From assembly GCF_022809095.1 (NCBI RefSeq), contig NZ_JALAZE010000009.1, positions 62,001 through 126,000 of the forward strand: a DNA stretch of 64,000 nt, given 5' to 3'. The position numbers were made by a program, and so were the translations under genes. The stretch is from Bacillus kexueae. GTDB lineage: Bacteria; Bacillota; Bacilli; Bacillales; Aeribacillaceae. Positions 17,285-26,514 of the stretch are shown here, in pieces. Positions within the stretch are counted from its first letter, which is position 1. Each line of letters starts with the position of its first letter. The notes under the pieces are model-generated. The model ran no database searches, was not told the origin of the DNA, and saw nothing but the letters and a program-made list of their open reading frames with translations.

Positions 17285-18409
17285 ATGAAGCATGTAGTTA
17301 TTGTAGGAGCGGGGATTTTAGGCGCATCAACGGCCTATTTATTAAGTCGAAAAGGACAGAAAGTGACAATTATCGATCGAAAAGATCCGGGACAAGCAAC
17401 GGATGCAGCCGCTGGAATTGTATGCCCATGGTTGTCACAAAGACGAAATAAAGCATGGTATCGTTTAGTGAAGGGAGGAGCACGCTTTTATCCGACATTA
17501 ATTGAACAATTAAAAGAAGATGGAGAAGAAGAAACAGGGTATAAGCGTGTGGGGGCCCTCGCTTTACATAATGATGAACAAAAGCGAGAGAAAATGCTAG
17601 ACCGTGTATTGAAAAGGAAAGAAGATGCTCCTGAAATTGGAGAAGTGACTTTAAAATCAGCGGAAGAGACGCATAAGTCGTTTCCTCCATTATCAGAAGA
17701 GTTCTTTTCTATTCATGTAAGCGGAGCGGCGCGGGTCAATGGTCGTGCCCTTCGAGATTCTTTAATTCGCGCAGCTAAAAAACGTGGAGCAACCTTTATT
17801 CAAGGCGATGCGAAACTGTTAAAGGAAGACTACGGGAATGTATGTGTAAAAGTTGGCGAAGAACGAATTGAAGGTGATCACGTCATTATCACAGCTGGTG
17901 CATGGGCAAAAGAATTGTTTGAACCACTCCAATTAGACTTCCTTGTATCTCCGCAAAAAGCGCAAATTGTCCATTTGCATGTACAGGAGGAAGATACGAG
18001 TGAGTGGCCCGTTGTCATGCCACCTAATAATCAGTACATGTTAGCGTTTGAAGACGGGAAGATTGTAGTAGGAGCAACCCATGAAGATGATGTAGGGTTT
18101 GACTTGCGTGTCACAGCTGGTGGTCTTGAAGAAGTCATTACAAAAGCGCTGGCCGTTGCCCCTAAATTGGCTGAAAGTACGGTCGAAGAAACTCGAGTTG
18201 GCTTCCGCCCATTTACCCCTGGATTTTTGCCGGTGTTCGGTTATGTTCCAACATTGAGAAACTGTCTTGTCGCAAATGGGATGGGAGCATCTGGGTTAAC
18301 AGCGGGGCCATACGTTGGATTGCAGCTTGCGAAAATGGTTTTAGGGGAAGAAACGGATCTTGATCCGAATGATTATGACGTAGCACAGGCATTTAAAAGT
18401 ATAGAATAA
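17285..18409 (+). CDS. FAD-dependent amine/D-amino-acid oxidoreductase (DAO family)
   Basis: This is a flavoprotein of 374 aa. The N-terminal Rossmann motif VIVGAGILGASTAYLLSRKG is followed by the acidic ribose-binding residue in IIDRKDPGQATDAAAGIVCPW. Near the C terminus, GFRPFTPGFLPVFGY and LVANGMGASGLTAGP are the second FAD contacts of DAO/glycine-oxidase-like enzymes. It probably oxidises a D-amino or N-methyl amino acid. The exact substrate is not visible. It is monocistronic with its own terminator. The proximity to dsdA hints at D-amino-acid use, but no operon links them. Confidence 0.85.
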   Translation: MKHVVIVGAGILGASTAYLLSRKGQKVTIIDRKDPGQATDAAAGIVCPWLSQRRNKAWYRLVKGGARFYPTLIEQLKEDGEEETGYKRVGALALHNDEQKREKMLDRVLKRKEDAPEIGEVTLKSAEETHKSFPPLSEEFFSIHVSGAARVNGRALRDSLIRAAKKRGATFIQGDAKLLKEDYGNVCVKVGEERIEGDHVIITAGAWAKELFEPLQLDFLVSPQKAQIVHLHVQEEDTSEWPVVMPPNNQYMLAFEDGKIVVGATHEDDVGFDLRVTAGGLEEVITKALAVAPKLAESTVEETRVGFRPFTPGFLPVFGYVPTLRNCLVANGMGASGLTAGPYVGLQLAKMVLGEETDLDPNDYDVAQAFKSIE

Positions 18410-18413
18410 CAGT

Positions 18414-18456
18414 CAAGAGTGCTGAGAAAGTATGAGGCTTTCTCGGCACTCTTTTT
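18414..18456 (+). terminator. Terminator after the FAD oxidoreductase
   Basis: AAGAGTGCTGAGAAAG ... CTTTCTCGGCACTCTT with a 7-nt loop, then TTTTCG. The stem is 16 bp with one G-T pair. Confidence 0.9.
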
Positions 18457-18632
18457 TCGTTTTATCTAATAAATTGCATTGTTGAGCTACCTAAAGGAGG
18501 GATTACTCGGTTCCAGCCTGTTTTCGTCTTCTTTTGTGATTCTCGGTTTAAGTGCCGTTCAAGAAAAACGAAACATCAATCATGTCTTGTTAAATAAAGC
18601 ATAAAATGAAACACATGTTAGGAGGTGGGGCA

Positions 18633-20561
18633 GTGAGTAAAGATAATGTTGATTTTGAGTTAACACCTTTTCGCAAAAAAGCAACCGAAAAAACGAAAAC
18701 AATAAACAAAGCTTACTATAAGAAAATGGACTGGGATCGTTTAGAAATAGAAAAAGCTTGGGCAACCAAAAATGTATTGAAAGATGTTCCCTTTCCTGTC
18801 ATAAAGCCAAATGATTCATTATTACCTGTTTGGAATTTAAAACGATACGAGTTTTTAGAGAAAGAGGATATTCCAAACACTGTTCATCCGAAACTATGGG
18901 AACAAGGGAAGTTAAATTTACATGCAGGATTATTTCAAGTTACCAAAAATATTTTTCAAGTGCGTGGATATGATTTAGCAAATTTGAGCTTAGTTCGAGG
19001 AAAAACTGGCTGGATTGTCATAGATTGTTTAACTTCAAAGGAAACGGCAGAAGCCGCACTTCAACTTGTTCATGATTACTTTGGAAAACAGCCAATTAGT
19101 GCGGTAATCTTCACCCACTCACATGTTGATCATTATGGAGGAATTGAAGGTGTGTTAGCAAGTGGTGCGTCAGAAGATGTAAAAATTTACGCTCCTCAAG
19201 GGTTCTTATCGGCTGTGTTAGAGGAAAATGTAACCGCAGGGATTGCAATGTCAAGGCGCGGTTTTTACATGTACGGAGAAGTGCTTCCGCGTGACGAAAA
19301 AGGGCAAATAGATTGCGGGATAGGGAAATATGTTTCCACGGGTACGGTAACACTTGTTCAAAATGCAGAAGAAATTGCGATACCAACTGGAAAAGATTAT
19401 GTAGAAAAAGATATAGATGGAGTTATAATGCAATTTCAATTGACGCCTGATACAGAAGCACCGGCAGAAATGAATATTTATATACCGGAAGAACAATCCT
19501 TATGTATTGCTGAAAACTGTACGGCGACGCTTCATAATATTTACACGCTTCGAGGAGCAAAAGTTCGAGATCCTGTAGCGTGGGCAAATTATATTCAACA
19601 AGCGATGGACATTTTTGGAGAAAAGTTAACATCCGTCTTTGATGTGCATAACTGGCCTCGGCACGGTCGTGATTATTGCCTTGAGTATATGTCAAAGCAG
19701 CGTGATATGTACCAATACATTAATGACCAAACGCTGAGACTTATTAATAAAGGATACACTTTAGAAGAAGTTGGACGTCTTGTTCACTTTCCGAAAAGTA
19801 TTAAGGAAGAATGGTATAACAGTTCGTTTTACGGTACGGTAAATCACAATGCAAAAGCGGTCTATCAAAGGTACATGGGATGGTATAACGGGAATCCAGT
19901 GGATTTAAACAAACTGTTACCTGAAGATGCAGCCAAAAAATATGTTGAGTTTATGGGGGGAGAAGAAGAAGTTATTAAGAAAGCAAAAAAGTCCTTTAAA
20001 GAAGGAGACTACCAATGGGTAGCGGAAGTGACGAAACAAGTAATATTTGCAAATCCTCATAACCGAAAAGCTAAGTTGCTTTGTGCGGATGCTTTAGAGC
20101 AATTAGGGTATATATGCGAATCGGGCCCGTGGCGTAATGAATATTTAATGGGAGCACAAGAGCTCCGATACGGAGTCATTCCAATTCAACGCTCTGTTAT
20201 CACAACTGAAGTATTGAATCAAATGACGTTAAAACAAGTGTTATCCATTTTTAGTATTCGGATCGATGGAATTAAAGCTGGAGAGTATAACTTTCAAATG
20301 AACTTTATTATCCCAGATAGAAAAGAAGTGGCAACGACTGAAGTGAAACGAGGAATCTTTCGTGTACTATCAACCGATTTAAAAGAAGCTTCGGTTACCG
20401 TTACGATGAATCAATCCACTCTTTATGAGCTTGCCACTACGAATAATCGTCCGGATAGTTCTTCAATTCATGTAGAAGGTGACATATGTAATTGGCAATT
20501 GTTCTTATGGGCACTAGATAAAATTGATCCTGATTTTCCGATTATGACGCCGAAAGTTTAA
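18633..20561 (+). CDS. Alkyl sulfatase, metallo-beta-lactamase fold (SdsA1/YjcS-like)
   Basis: This hydrolyses primary alkyl sulfates such as SDS to alcohol and sulfate. It has 642 aa from the GTG at 18633, which sits 7 nt after GGAGG. The longer ATG at 18606 lacks a ribosome site. Zinc motif THSHVDHYGG, the metal-ligand region AENCTATLHNIYTLRGAKVRD and VHNWPRHGRD with QRDMYQYINDQTLRLINKGYT are SdsA1 landmarks. A dimerisation domain and a C-terminal SCP2-like lipid-binding domain (about 510-642) complete the family layout. No signal peptide is visible, unlike secreted Pseudomonas SdsA1, so it is probably cytosolic. Confidence 0.9.
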   Translation: MSKDNVDFELTPFRKKATEKTKTINKAYYKKMDWDRLEIEKAWATKNVLKDVPFPVIKPNDSLLPVWNLKRYEFLEKEDIPNTVHPKLWEQGKLNLHAGLFQVTKNIFQVRGYDLANLSLVRGKTGWIVIDCLTSKETAEAALQLVHDYFGKQPISAVIFTHSHVDHYGGIEGVLASGASEDVKIYAPQGFLSAVLEENVTAGIAMSRRGFYMYGEVLPRDEKGQIDCGIGKYVSTGTVTLVQNAEEIAIPTGKDYVEKDIDGVIMQFQLTPDTEAPAEMNIYIPEEQSLCIAENCTATLHNIYTLRGAKVRDPVAWANYIQQAMDIFGEKLTSVFDVHNWPRHGRDYCLEYMSKQRDMYQYINDQTLRLINKGYTLEEVGRLVHFPKSIKEEWYNSSFYGTVNHNAKAVYQRYMGWYNGNPVDLNKLLPEDAAKKYVEFMGGEEEVIKKAKKSFKEGDYQWVAEVTKQVIFANPHNRKAKLLCADALEQLGYICESGPWRNEYLMGAQELRYGVIPIQRSVITTEVLNQMTLKQVLSIFSIRIDGIKAGEYNFQMNFIIPDRKEVATTEVKRGIFRVLSTDLKEASVTVTMNQSTLYELATTNNRPDSSSIHVEGDICNWQLFLWALDKIDPDFPIMTPKV

Positions 20562-20577
20562 AGAAACGAATATAAGG

Positions 20578-20630
20578 ATAAAGGACTAGTGAAGAAAGAA
20601 TTCACTCTTTCTAGCAGGCTAGTCCTTTCT
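20578..20630 (+). terminator. Terminator after the alkyl sulfatase
   Basis: AAGGACTAG ... CTAGTCCTT with an inner GAAAGAA/TTCTTTC-like stem, ending in TCTAATTCT. The T-tract is weak. Confidence 0.6.
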
Positions 20631-20783
20631 AATTCTTACTAACTTCTTATGTGAAGGGTCTTAGTGAAATAGAACGAATTGATTTTTGACATCAAATTGA
20701 AACGTTTTTGACATATTTCTTTGATAGAATGTACCAATAGATTTGGACAGTCTAGTAAAAATTAACGATAGGCGGAGGCTGTT

Positions 20784-23483
20784 ATGGTAAACGAAATGAG
20801 ATTGATTGATAAAACGTTATATGAAACATTTATAGCGGAAGGGGATTCCCGTCACCCGATTCAGATACTCGGAGAGCTTTACGTAGAACACGTTCAAAAT
20901 GACGCGGATTTGTCTTCCGTTCGTTTTGTTCAGGGAGAGGTTTATTACCATTTTCAAGACTTTGAATCTGCCATTTATAAATGGCGGAAGGTGGATAATG
21001 AGTTAAAATCATGGGCAATTAAAAATATGGCTGACGCTTACCGACAACTTGGTAATCTAAAGGAAGCGGAAGAAGCTTATGCTTCCGTATCTTCGAACGA
21101 GAAGGTACTAGATATTGAAATTGCCCTTCAATTATTCTCTTTATACGTCGAAACGAATAATCGAGAAGGTGCGTATGAACAGATAGAGACGGCACTTAAG
21201 TTAGATCCAGATTACTTAGGTGTGACGGAAATGGCTAAGCAATTTTATGAAGAGCAAAATGATTGGAAAAAAGCAGTATCACTTGCGATTCATGAAGCAA
21301 TTCGGACTGAATCTCTTGAGTGGTTTGCGGTTGTACGGAGTTATATAGAAGAAGAGAGAATTGAACAGTTTTTACCGAAAAGCTTTTATACATTATTGAT
21401 TTGTACGTATCAAGTAGATAGACGGTATTTTCATTCGTTGACGTCTTTGTTATGGGCGTATTATAGAGAGAAGGACTCGTATATCGATTGGTTACATACG
21501 CTAAATGATATATTTTTGAACATCGAGATAGAATTGTATGATGCATGGTATGATACATCTGTTCAATATGAGAGAACCTTTTATGAATTGATTGAAGGTG
21601 CGTATTCTGTAAACGTTCTACAATCGGTCATGCCGAACTTTTTGACGAATTGGCTTAAAGTGACAACGACTTCAAAGGCTTTACCGGCAGTGTCTGCAGT
21701 TTTAGCATGGAATGAGTTATTTCCTAACACTTTGCCATCACAAACGGTAGAGGAAGCGGAACAATTAATCGAAAAAGCTGGTGGTGACTTCATTTATCGT
21801 GAGGAATTGATGACACTACTGAAGCAAATAGAGACTTGGGGAGAACGCAATCAACTGAAAATTGGAGATAAGTTAAAATGGCTTGTTCAAGAAATGGCAA
21901 CTTCCGATGCGAAACATATTGTGATAGGGAATATGCTCGGACATTCTCATTCCATTCTTTCTTTAGTAACAAATGGCCAAATTTCGTATAAAGAAAAAAC
22001 CGATTTAGCTCTAATCCAATATTCTGATAAGGAAACGGTCCATTTCATTACCAATCAAGAAATGATTAGCAATAAAGAGGACGAAGTAACATCACCACAT
22101 TTTATGGACGTGCATCTTTCATCTTCCATGTTAGAGCGATTGAACTGTAAACTGATGGAGCTACCTAAACTGCATCGAAACGATTTACATTCAAGGGAAT
22201 ATACGGATTTACTATCTTTGGCTGACGGAATTGTTCTCTGTCTTCAAACCGATGATTTATTTCAAGAGGGAATGCAAGATGCGCTTATGACGTTAAAAGA
22301 TTTCGTTGAGGAAAACGTGCATTTTGTTTTGACAGTTGATGTCGGAAAGGTATTCCATTCGAAAGAAGCAGCACGTCAACAATTGGAACCAATTTTCCCG
22401 AATTCTTCAATTTTGTGGGCAGAGGGACCCATTTCTTATGAGGAACAACTTTTCACCTTCATACAACAAGCTTTTAAAACGACAGAGCCAAAGGAAGAAG
22501 GAAAACGAACGTCCCAACTGTTGAAACTTATGCGCCAAATTGCTTCGAATCTCGCGTATGAACGAGTTAAATTGGAGAAAGATTTAACATCAACAATTGA
22601 CCATAAAAATCGACTCCTTGAGCGGTTAAACGGTTTCCAATTACATCTTCAAGATGTAGAAAGTGAGCAGATGATGTATGTGCGAAACTCTTATCATCAG
22701 CTTATCCAAAACCAAAAGGAATTGATGAAGAAGGAGATTCCTCAACTTCTTCAACAATGTAAAGACTTGATTACAGAAGAAAGTGATTTCCGTCAGCTTC
22801 ATTCAGAGTTAAATGAAGCGATGAATGAACGTATTCATACGTATCTGTATAATCAATACCTTCCGCGCTTCCGTGGGGAATTAGAAGATTGGCTATTTAC
22901 AATGGAACAAGAGTTTGAAAATATTCAACATAATTTTGATGAAATGAGCGACACGCTCAATCGACAGGCTGGTAGTCAGGTGCTAGCATTCAAGTGTGAT
23001 CAAAAAGTGATAGAAGACTGGAAGCGTGACATTTATCGGATGACAGCAAAAACATACGTAGAGAAAGAAAATATTATGCTTCGTCTAAACCCTTCACAGA
23101 TCATGTTGAAAAGTGCAGGGAAACTACTTGGCGTGATACAGAAAAATAAAGATCTTTTAGTGAAACAATACCGGAAGTATATTGAACAAGAGCGTTTCTC
23201 AGAAGTAACATCATCCATTGTACAAAAATTTTTCGTGCCGTTTGAAGTGTTTGAACGGGCATTGGAGCAAGATGTTGACACATTCTTTACACCTCCAAAA
23301 GAAAATGTTCAAGATTTCGTTCAGAAAATGGAAGCGGAAGTTAAAGAACATCGTGAACTCTTACAATATTTATCTGAACACTATGAGGACTTTGAAGATC
23401 CTCATACCTTAATCAAATTGAAGTTGCGTCAGTGGGAATGGATGAAGCAACCGAAGAGAAATGTGACGCCAGTATCTGAATAA
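20784..23483 (+). CDS. TPR protein with degenerate dynamin-like GTPase region
   Basis: This is a large cytosolic protein (899 aa) that I do not recognise as a named gene. Residues about 40-185 read as TPR-like helix pairs (FVQGEVYYHFQDFESAIYKWRKV, KNMADAYRQLGNLKEAEEAYASV, ALQLFSLYVETNNREGAYEQIETALKLDP). Residues about 376-545 look like a G domain that has lost its motifs: HIVIGNMLGHSHSILSLVTNG stands where a P-loop GxxxxGKS would be, LADGIVLCLQ resembles the strand after switch II, and LTVDVGK stands where NKxD is expected. Residues about 560-890 are long amphipathic helices like a dynamin stalk. It is monocistronic, with its own terminator. The pseudo-GTPase reading is an inference. Confidence 0.6.
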   Translation: MVNEMRLIDKTLYETFIAEGDSRHPIQILGELYVEHVQNDADLSSVRFVQGEVYYHFQDFESAIYKWRKVDNELKSWAIKNMADAYRQLGNLKEAEEAYASVSSNEKVLDIEIALQLFSLYVETNNREGAYEQIETALKLDPDYLGVTEMAKQFYEEQNDWKKAVSLAIHEAIRTESLEWFAVVRSYIEEERIEQFLPKSFYTLLICTYQVDRRYFHSLTSLLWAYYREKDSYIDWLHTLNDIFLNIEIELYDAWYDTSVQYERTFYELIEGAYSVNVLQSVMPNFLTNWLKVTTTSKALPAVSAVLAWNELFPNTLPSQTVEEAEQLIEKAGGDFIYREELMTLLKQIETWGERNQLKIGDKLKWLVQEMATSDAKHIVIGNMLGHSHSILSLVTNGQISYKEKTDLALIQYSDKETVHFITNQEMISNKEDEVTSPHFMDVHLSSSMLERLNCKLMELPKLHRNDLHSREYTDLLSLADGIVLCLQTDDLFQEGMQDALMTLKDFVEENVHFVLTVDVGKVFHSKEAARQQLEPIFPNSSILWAEGPISYEEQLFTFIQQAFKTTEPKEEGKRTSQLLKLMRQIASNLAYERVKLEKDLTSTIDHKNRLLERLNGFQLHLQDVESEQMMYVRNSYHQLIQNQKELMKKEIPQLLQQCKDLITEESDFRQLHSELNEAMNERIHTYLYNQYLPRFRGELEDWLFTMEQEFENIQHNFDEMSDTLNRQAGSQVLAFKCDQKVIEDWKRDIYRMTAKTYVEKENIMLRLNPSQIMLKSAGKLLGVIQKNKDLLVKQYRKYIEQERFSEVTSSIVQKFFVPFEVFERALEQDVDTFFTPPKENVQDFVQKMEAEVKEHRELLQYLSEHYEDFEDPHTLIKLKLRQWEWMKQPKRNVTPVSE

Positions 23484-23487
23484 GATG

Positions 23488-23522
23488 GAAACCACGCCTA
23501 CCTTTGGTGTGGTTTCTTCTTG
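23488..23522 (+). terminator. Terminator after the TPR/pseudo-dynamin gene
   Basis: GAAACCAC (23488-23495) pairs with GTGGTTTC (23509-23516), followed by TTCTTG. A dispersed element begins 7 nt after the stem. Confidence 0.75.
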
Positions 23523-23695
23523 TTGTTACAGAAAGTTTAAGTTCAATAAAGGGTTAAAGTATTCTCTTTACCGTTTTTTGGGTGTCTAGCTCCAAGCGCC
23601 ATAAGCTCGGGTCGCTTCGGCCCTGCTGTGGCGACGGAAGCCTCCTCGCAGGTCCTAAAGCGCCCTTCGCCTAAGGACTTGCGCTTTGCGCTTTT
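23523..23695 (+). repeat. Terminator-associated dispersed element, copy 1
   Basis: This is a 173-bp element with the shared start TTGTTACAGAAAGTTTAAGT, an AT-rich lead, then a GC-rich part with GTCTAGCTCCAAGCGCC, CTCGGGTCGCTTCGGCCCTG and a 3' end CCTAAGGACTTGCGCTTTGC. Internal hairpins include GGG-tcgcttcgg-CCC and AAGCGC ... GCGCTT. It contains no ORF or terminal inverted repeats. Other copies are at 36261, 39986 and 52960. Confidence 0.92.
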
Positions 23696-23769
23696 CCCAT
23701 TTAAGGTAATATAACCCCTATTGGAGTAGGATATAATAGAGGTACTATGACCGAAAGGAGCCGTCATTT

Positions 23770-24489
23770 TTGAAGAAGAAAGACGAAATTAGAAGCGAAG
23801 TGTGGGAGACGTTGACAAAGGAGAAATTGGGGAGATTCCCGTTTCCGTTAATTAATCGTATCCCCAACTTTAAAGGAGCAGAACAAGCAGCTCATCTAGT
23901 CACGACATTGAAAGAATATAAGGAAGCAAAAACGGTAAAAGTGAACCCGGATGCTCCGCAACTTCCTTTACGAGCGCAAGTGTTAGTGGACGGCAAAACA
24001 TTGCTCATACCAACTCCACGTCTTAGAGCTGGGTTTGTCATGATAAAGCCGGAATGGGTTCCAAAAGGTGAAGAGAGGAAAGCTGCAAGTATTAAGCATA
24101 TGACGACATATGGAAAGGAAATCTCACTTACAGAGCTCCCGACTATTGATTTGTTTGTTGCAGGTTCAGTGGCAGTAACGAAGGATGGAAAGAGGATTGG
24201 GAAGGGTGAAGGCTATTCCGATCGTGAATATGCCATTTTAAGAGAGCTTGGACAGCCTCCCATGCCCGTTATTTCGACAGTTCATTCCGTGCAATTCGTG
24301 GAGGAAGATGTTCCGAAAGATCAGTACGACTTAATATGTGATTGGGTCATTACAGAAAAAGGATGCTTTAAAACAAATTCTCCATATGAACAACCGAATG
24401 GGATCTTATGGGATGTCGTATCAGAGGAAGAGTTTAACGAAATGCCAATCTTAAAAGAATTATTTGAATTGAAGAAATCTAAAGGGTGA
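23770..24489 (+). CDS. 5-formyltetrahydrofolate cyclo-ligase-like (MTHFS/MTHFSD-type) protein
   Basis: This 239-aa protein starts at TTG with AAGGAG 9 nt upstream. The fold is that of 5-formyl-THF cyclo-ligase: an N-terminal K-rich helix (KKKDEIRSEVWETLTKE) in the NTP-binding position, DAPQLPLRAQVLVDGKTLLIPTPRL and the signature GKGEGYSDREYAIL, corresponding to the G-x-G-x-G-Y-Y-D motif. The IP-F-GAEQAA start is closer to the MTHFSD/archaeal-type subgroup than to canonical YqgN, so cyclo-ligase activity is uncertain. It is monocistronic, between a dispersed element and an IS relic. Confidence 0.75.
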   Translation: MKKKDEIRSEVWETLTKEKLGRFPFPLINRIPNFKGAEQAAHLVTTLKEYKEAKTVKVNPDAPQLPLRAQVLVDGKTLLIPTPRLRAGFVMIKPEWVPKGEERKAASIKHMTTYGKEISLTELPTIDLFVAGSVAVTKDGKRIGKGEGYSDREYAILRELGQPPMPVISTVHSVQFVEEDVPKDQYDLICDWVITEKGCFKTNSPYEQPNGILWDVVSEEEFNEMPILKELFELKKSKG

Positions 24490-24499
24490 CAGGATTTTT

Positions 24500-24925
24500 T
24501 TAGTGAAGAAGTAAATCCATCATCAATAAAAATGTTGCACAAATGGTGTCTTTCATCCGTTCCGAACGGAAACGATTAATCGTTCGAAAGTCAGGTGGTG
24601 ATTACCTGATAACCAGATGGAATAAATGATTTGTTTGAGTTCGTCAGCAATTTTTCTAGAGGAATAAATCCTTTTACAGTATTTATCACCATCATTTTCG
24701 GATGATAAGGAGGACGACCTCTTCCTGGGGGAAGGGAAAAAGAGATGAATCGTCCATCATTTCCACTGCCTGATGGATGATTCGACAAAGGTGATTTTTT
24801 GGAACAAAAACTTCTACATCCATTTGAAGAACTAATTGGTCTATGTTTTTACTCTTTATACATAAGAAAACTCTCCTTGTGATTTTGTGGTTGTGGTAAC
24901 TTAATTCTATTAAAAAAGAGAGTTT
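24500..24925 (-). pseudogene. IS1182-family transposase remnant (5' part, multiply frameshifted)
   Basis: Reading the minus strand, a GGAGAG site and ATG (MYKE, then a stop) are followed in shifting frames by DQLVLQMDVEVFVPKNHLCR, GRGRPPYHPKMM, IYSSRKIADELKQIIYSIWL and DFRTINRFRSERMKDTI. These are consecutive landmarks of the N-terminal ~130 residues of IS1182-type DDE transposases. At least four frameshifts are needed, and the catalytic C-terminal region is absent: similarity ends near the stop of the MTHFS-like gene. The element is dead and truncated. Confidence 0.8.
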
Positions 24926-25346
24926 TTTTTATTTGGCTGTTTTCGTCTATTTTGACTTGAAATGATTGGCGAAAGGCGGCGACTCCTGCGGGACCAAAAA
25001 CAACAATCTTTTAGAATCTTGTATTTTCAAACAAAGAATGGTGTCCCAGCAACTTTTGGGACACTTACTTTACTAATAAACTAACCGTCTCCTTTCAATG
25101 TGATTCAGTCCCCCCACACACATAAAACGTCTTCTGTAGGCGTGCGAAAACTAGAAAATATAATTTCTTAAAAAAAGATTAATAGTTCTTTAAAACTAAT
25201 TATTATATAAGTAAAATGTCCTCAAGACGTGTAAAATAGAATAGGAAACAGTTATCGACATAATGAGAATTATTTTGACTTTTTCCCGGGAAATCTTCAA
25301 ATAAATTGTCGAGGTAATGCCTTCCTTAAGTAAAGGGGGAATTATT
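24926..25346. other. Gene-free AT-rich interval with a dispersed-repeat scrap
   Basis: No gene is supported here. Near 24940-25000, GGCTGTTTTCGTC ... GGCGGCGACTCCTGCGGGA looks like a worn piece of another Bacillaceae dispersed repeat, the kind seen more fully at 53230-53455. Around 25045-25065 a small hairpin GTGTCCCAGCAACTTTTGGGACAC is present. The final 100 bp should hold the promoter of the HD-GYP gene, but no clear one is seen. Confidence 0.4.
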
Positions 25347-26438
25347 GTGAGTACTGCAGCACAACAGAAGGGAACCGTTGAGACGTGGTTCATCTTAATT
25401 GTTGATAAGGTAGTCGATCAAGGGTTGAGAACGGCATTAACGAACTTACTATTCGAAAACAAATATATAACAATTCTTCATACGGGATGCTATGAAAAAG
25501 CTATTGAACTGGTTGAAAGTAACGATGTAGCAACAGTATTTTTAAACCCGGTAAAAGATGAACAGCCTTCAGGTTTGTCCTATATTCATTCGTTTCGTGA
25601 AAGATCTAAACATTTTGCAACACGGGTTATTCTATTAGTTGATGACGAGACGAAGGTTCCGGAAGAAGCTGTAATGGAAAAATATGATTTGCATGCTTAT
25701 ATACATAAAACCAAATGGGATGTTTCAAGTCTTAAATCAACGGTTAGATCTTCTCTGCGTGCCTATCGCGATATTCGAAAGGTAATGGAAATGAATGTTG
25801 ACTTGCAGAATACGCAAAAAGAAGTCGTCTATACTTTAGGGGAAATCGTAGAGACGCGATCTCGTGAAACAGGTAATCATGTTAAACGAGTGGCAGAATA
25901 TTCGAAGTTACTAGCAATACTTGCTGGACTTTCCCACCAAGAAGCCGAGCTCGTACGCCTTGCTTCCGCCATGCACGATGTAGGAAAAGTGGCTATTCCG
26001 GATGATATATTACATAAGCCTGGACGGTATACAAAAGAAGAATTCGATGTGATGAAACGTCATTCCAAAATTGGGCATGATATGTTAAAGCAAGCAAAGG
26101 GCCAGATTTTTCGTGTGGCGTCTATGATAGCTCTACAGCATCACGAAAAGTATGATGGAAGTGGCTATCCATTTGGGCTGAAGGCAGATGAAATTCATAT
26201 TTACTCTCGTATCACTGCCATTGCAGATGTGTTTGATGCGCTCGGAAGCGACCGGGTTTATAAAAAAGCGTGGTCTCTGGAAGAAATTATAGAACATTTT
26301 CGAAAGGAGAGGGGAAAGCATTTTGACCCTCATCTAACAGACGTCTTCTTGAAAAATTTAGATTCATTTTTAAAAATTCAATCACGATATAAGGAATCGT
26401 TGCTGGAGTTAAAAAAAGCGAGTTTAGTAGATTATTAG
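25347..26438 (+). CDS. HD-GYP domain protein with degenerate receiver domain
   Basis: This is a probable cyclic-di-GMP (or related) phosphodiesterase of 363 aa. The GTG start at 25347 follows AAGGGGGA by 6 nt. Residues about 8-130 resemble a response-regulator receiver, but the phospho-acceptor position reads VFLNPVKD (Asn67 in place of Asp) and the acidic pair reads IVDK. The HD-GYP domain (about 155-340) is intact: ETGNHVKRVAEYSKLLA, AMHDVGK (His210, Asp211), HHEKYDGSGYPFGL (GYP 273-275) and RITAIADVFDAL. No histidine kinase gene is adjacent. The input signal therefore probably is not phosphorylation (inference). Confidence 0.88.
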   Translation: MSTAAQQKGTVETWFILIVDKVVDQGLRTALTNLLFENKYITILHTGCYEKAIELVESNDVATVFLNPVKDEQPSGLSYIHSFRERSKHFATRVILLVDDETKVPEEAVMEKYDLHAYIHKTKWDVSSLKSTVRSSLRAYRDIRKVMEMNVDLQNTQKEVVYTLGEIVETRSRETGNHVKRVAEYSKLLAILAGLSHQEAELVRLASAMHDVGKVAIPDDILHKPGRYTKEEFDVMKRHSKIGHDMLKQAKGQIFRVASMIALQHHEKYDGSGYPFGLKADEIHIYSRITAIADVFDALGSDRVYKKAWSLEEIIEHFRKERGKHFDPHLTDVFLKNLDSFLKIQSRYKESLLELKKASLVDY

Positions 26439-26465
26439 AAACCATATTTTTGAACGGCATAAAAA

Positions 26466-26507
26466 GAGCCTCAAGGATGTTGAATAGTCAACATGCCTTG
26501 AGGCTTC
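26466..26507. terminator. Bidirectional terminator between the HD-GYP gene and malic enzyme gene
   Basis: GCCTCAAGGatGTTGA ... TCAACatgCCTTGAGGC is a long near-perfect stem between convergent genes, with an A-run on the left and a T-rich right flank. Confidence 0.85.
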
Positions 26508-26514
26508 ATATCTT

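Noticed and set aside
23523..23695. Insertion sequence for the dispersed element family
   Set aside because: There is no transposase ORF, no terminal inverted repeat and no visible target duplication in any of the four copies.
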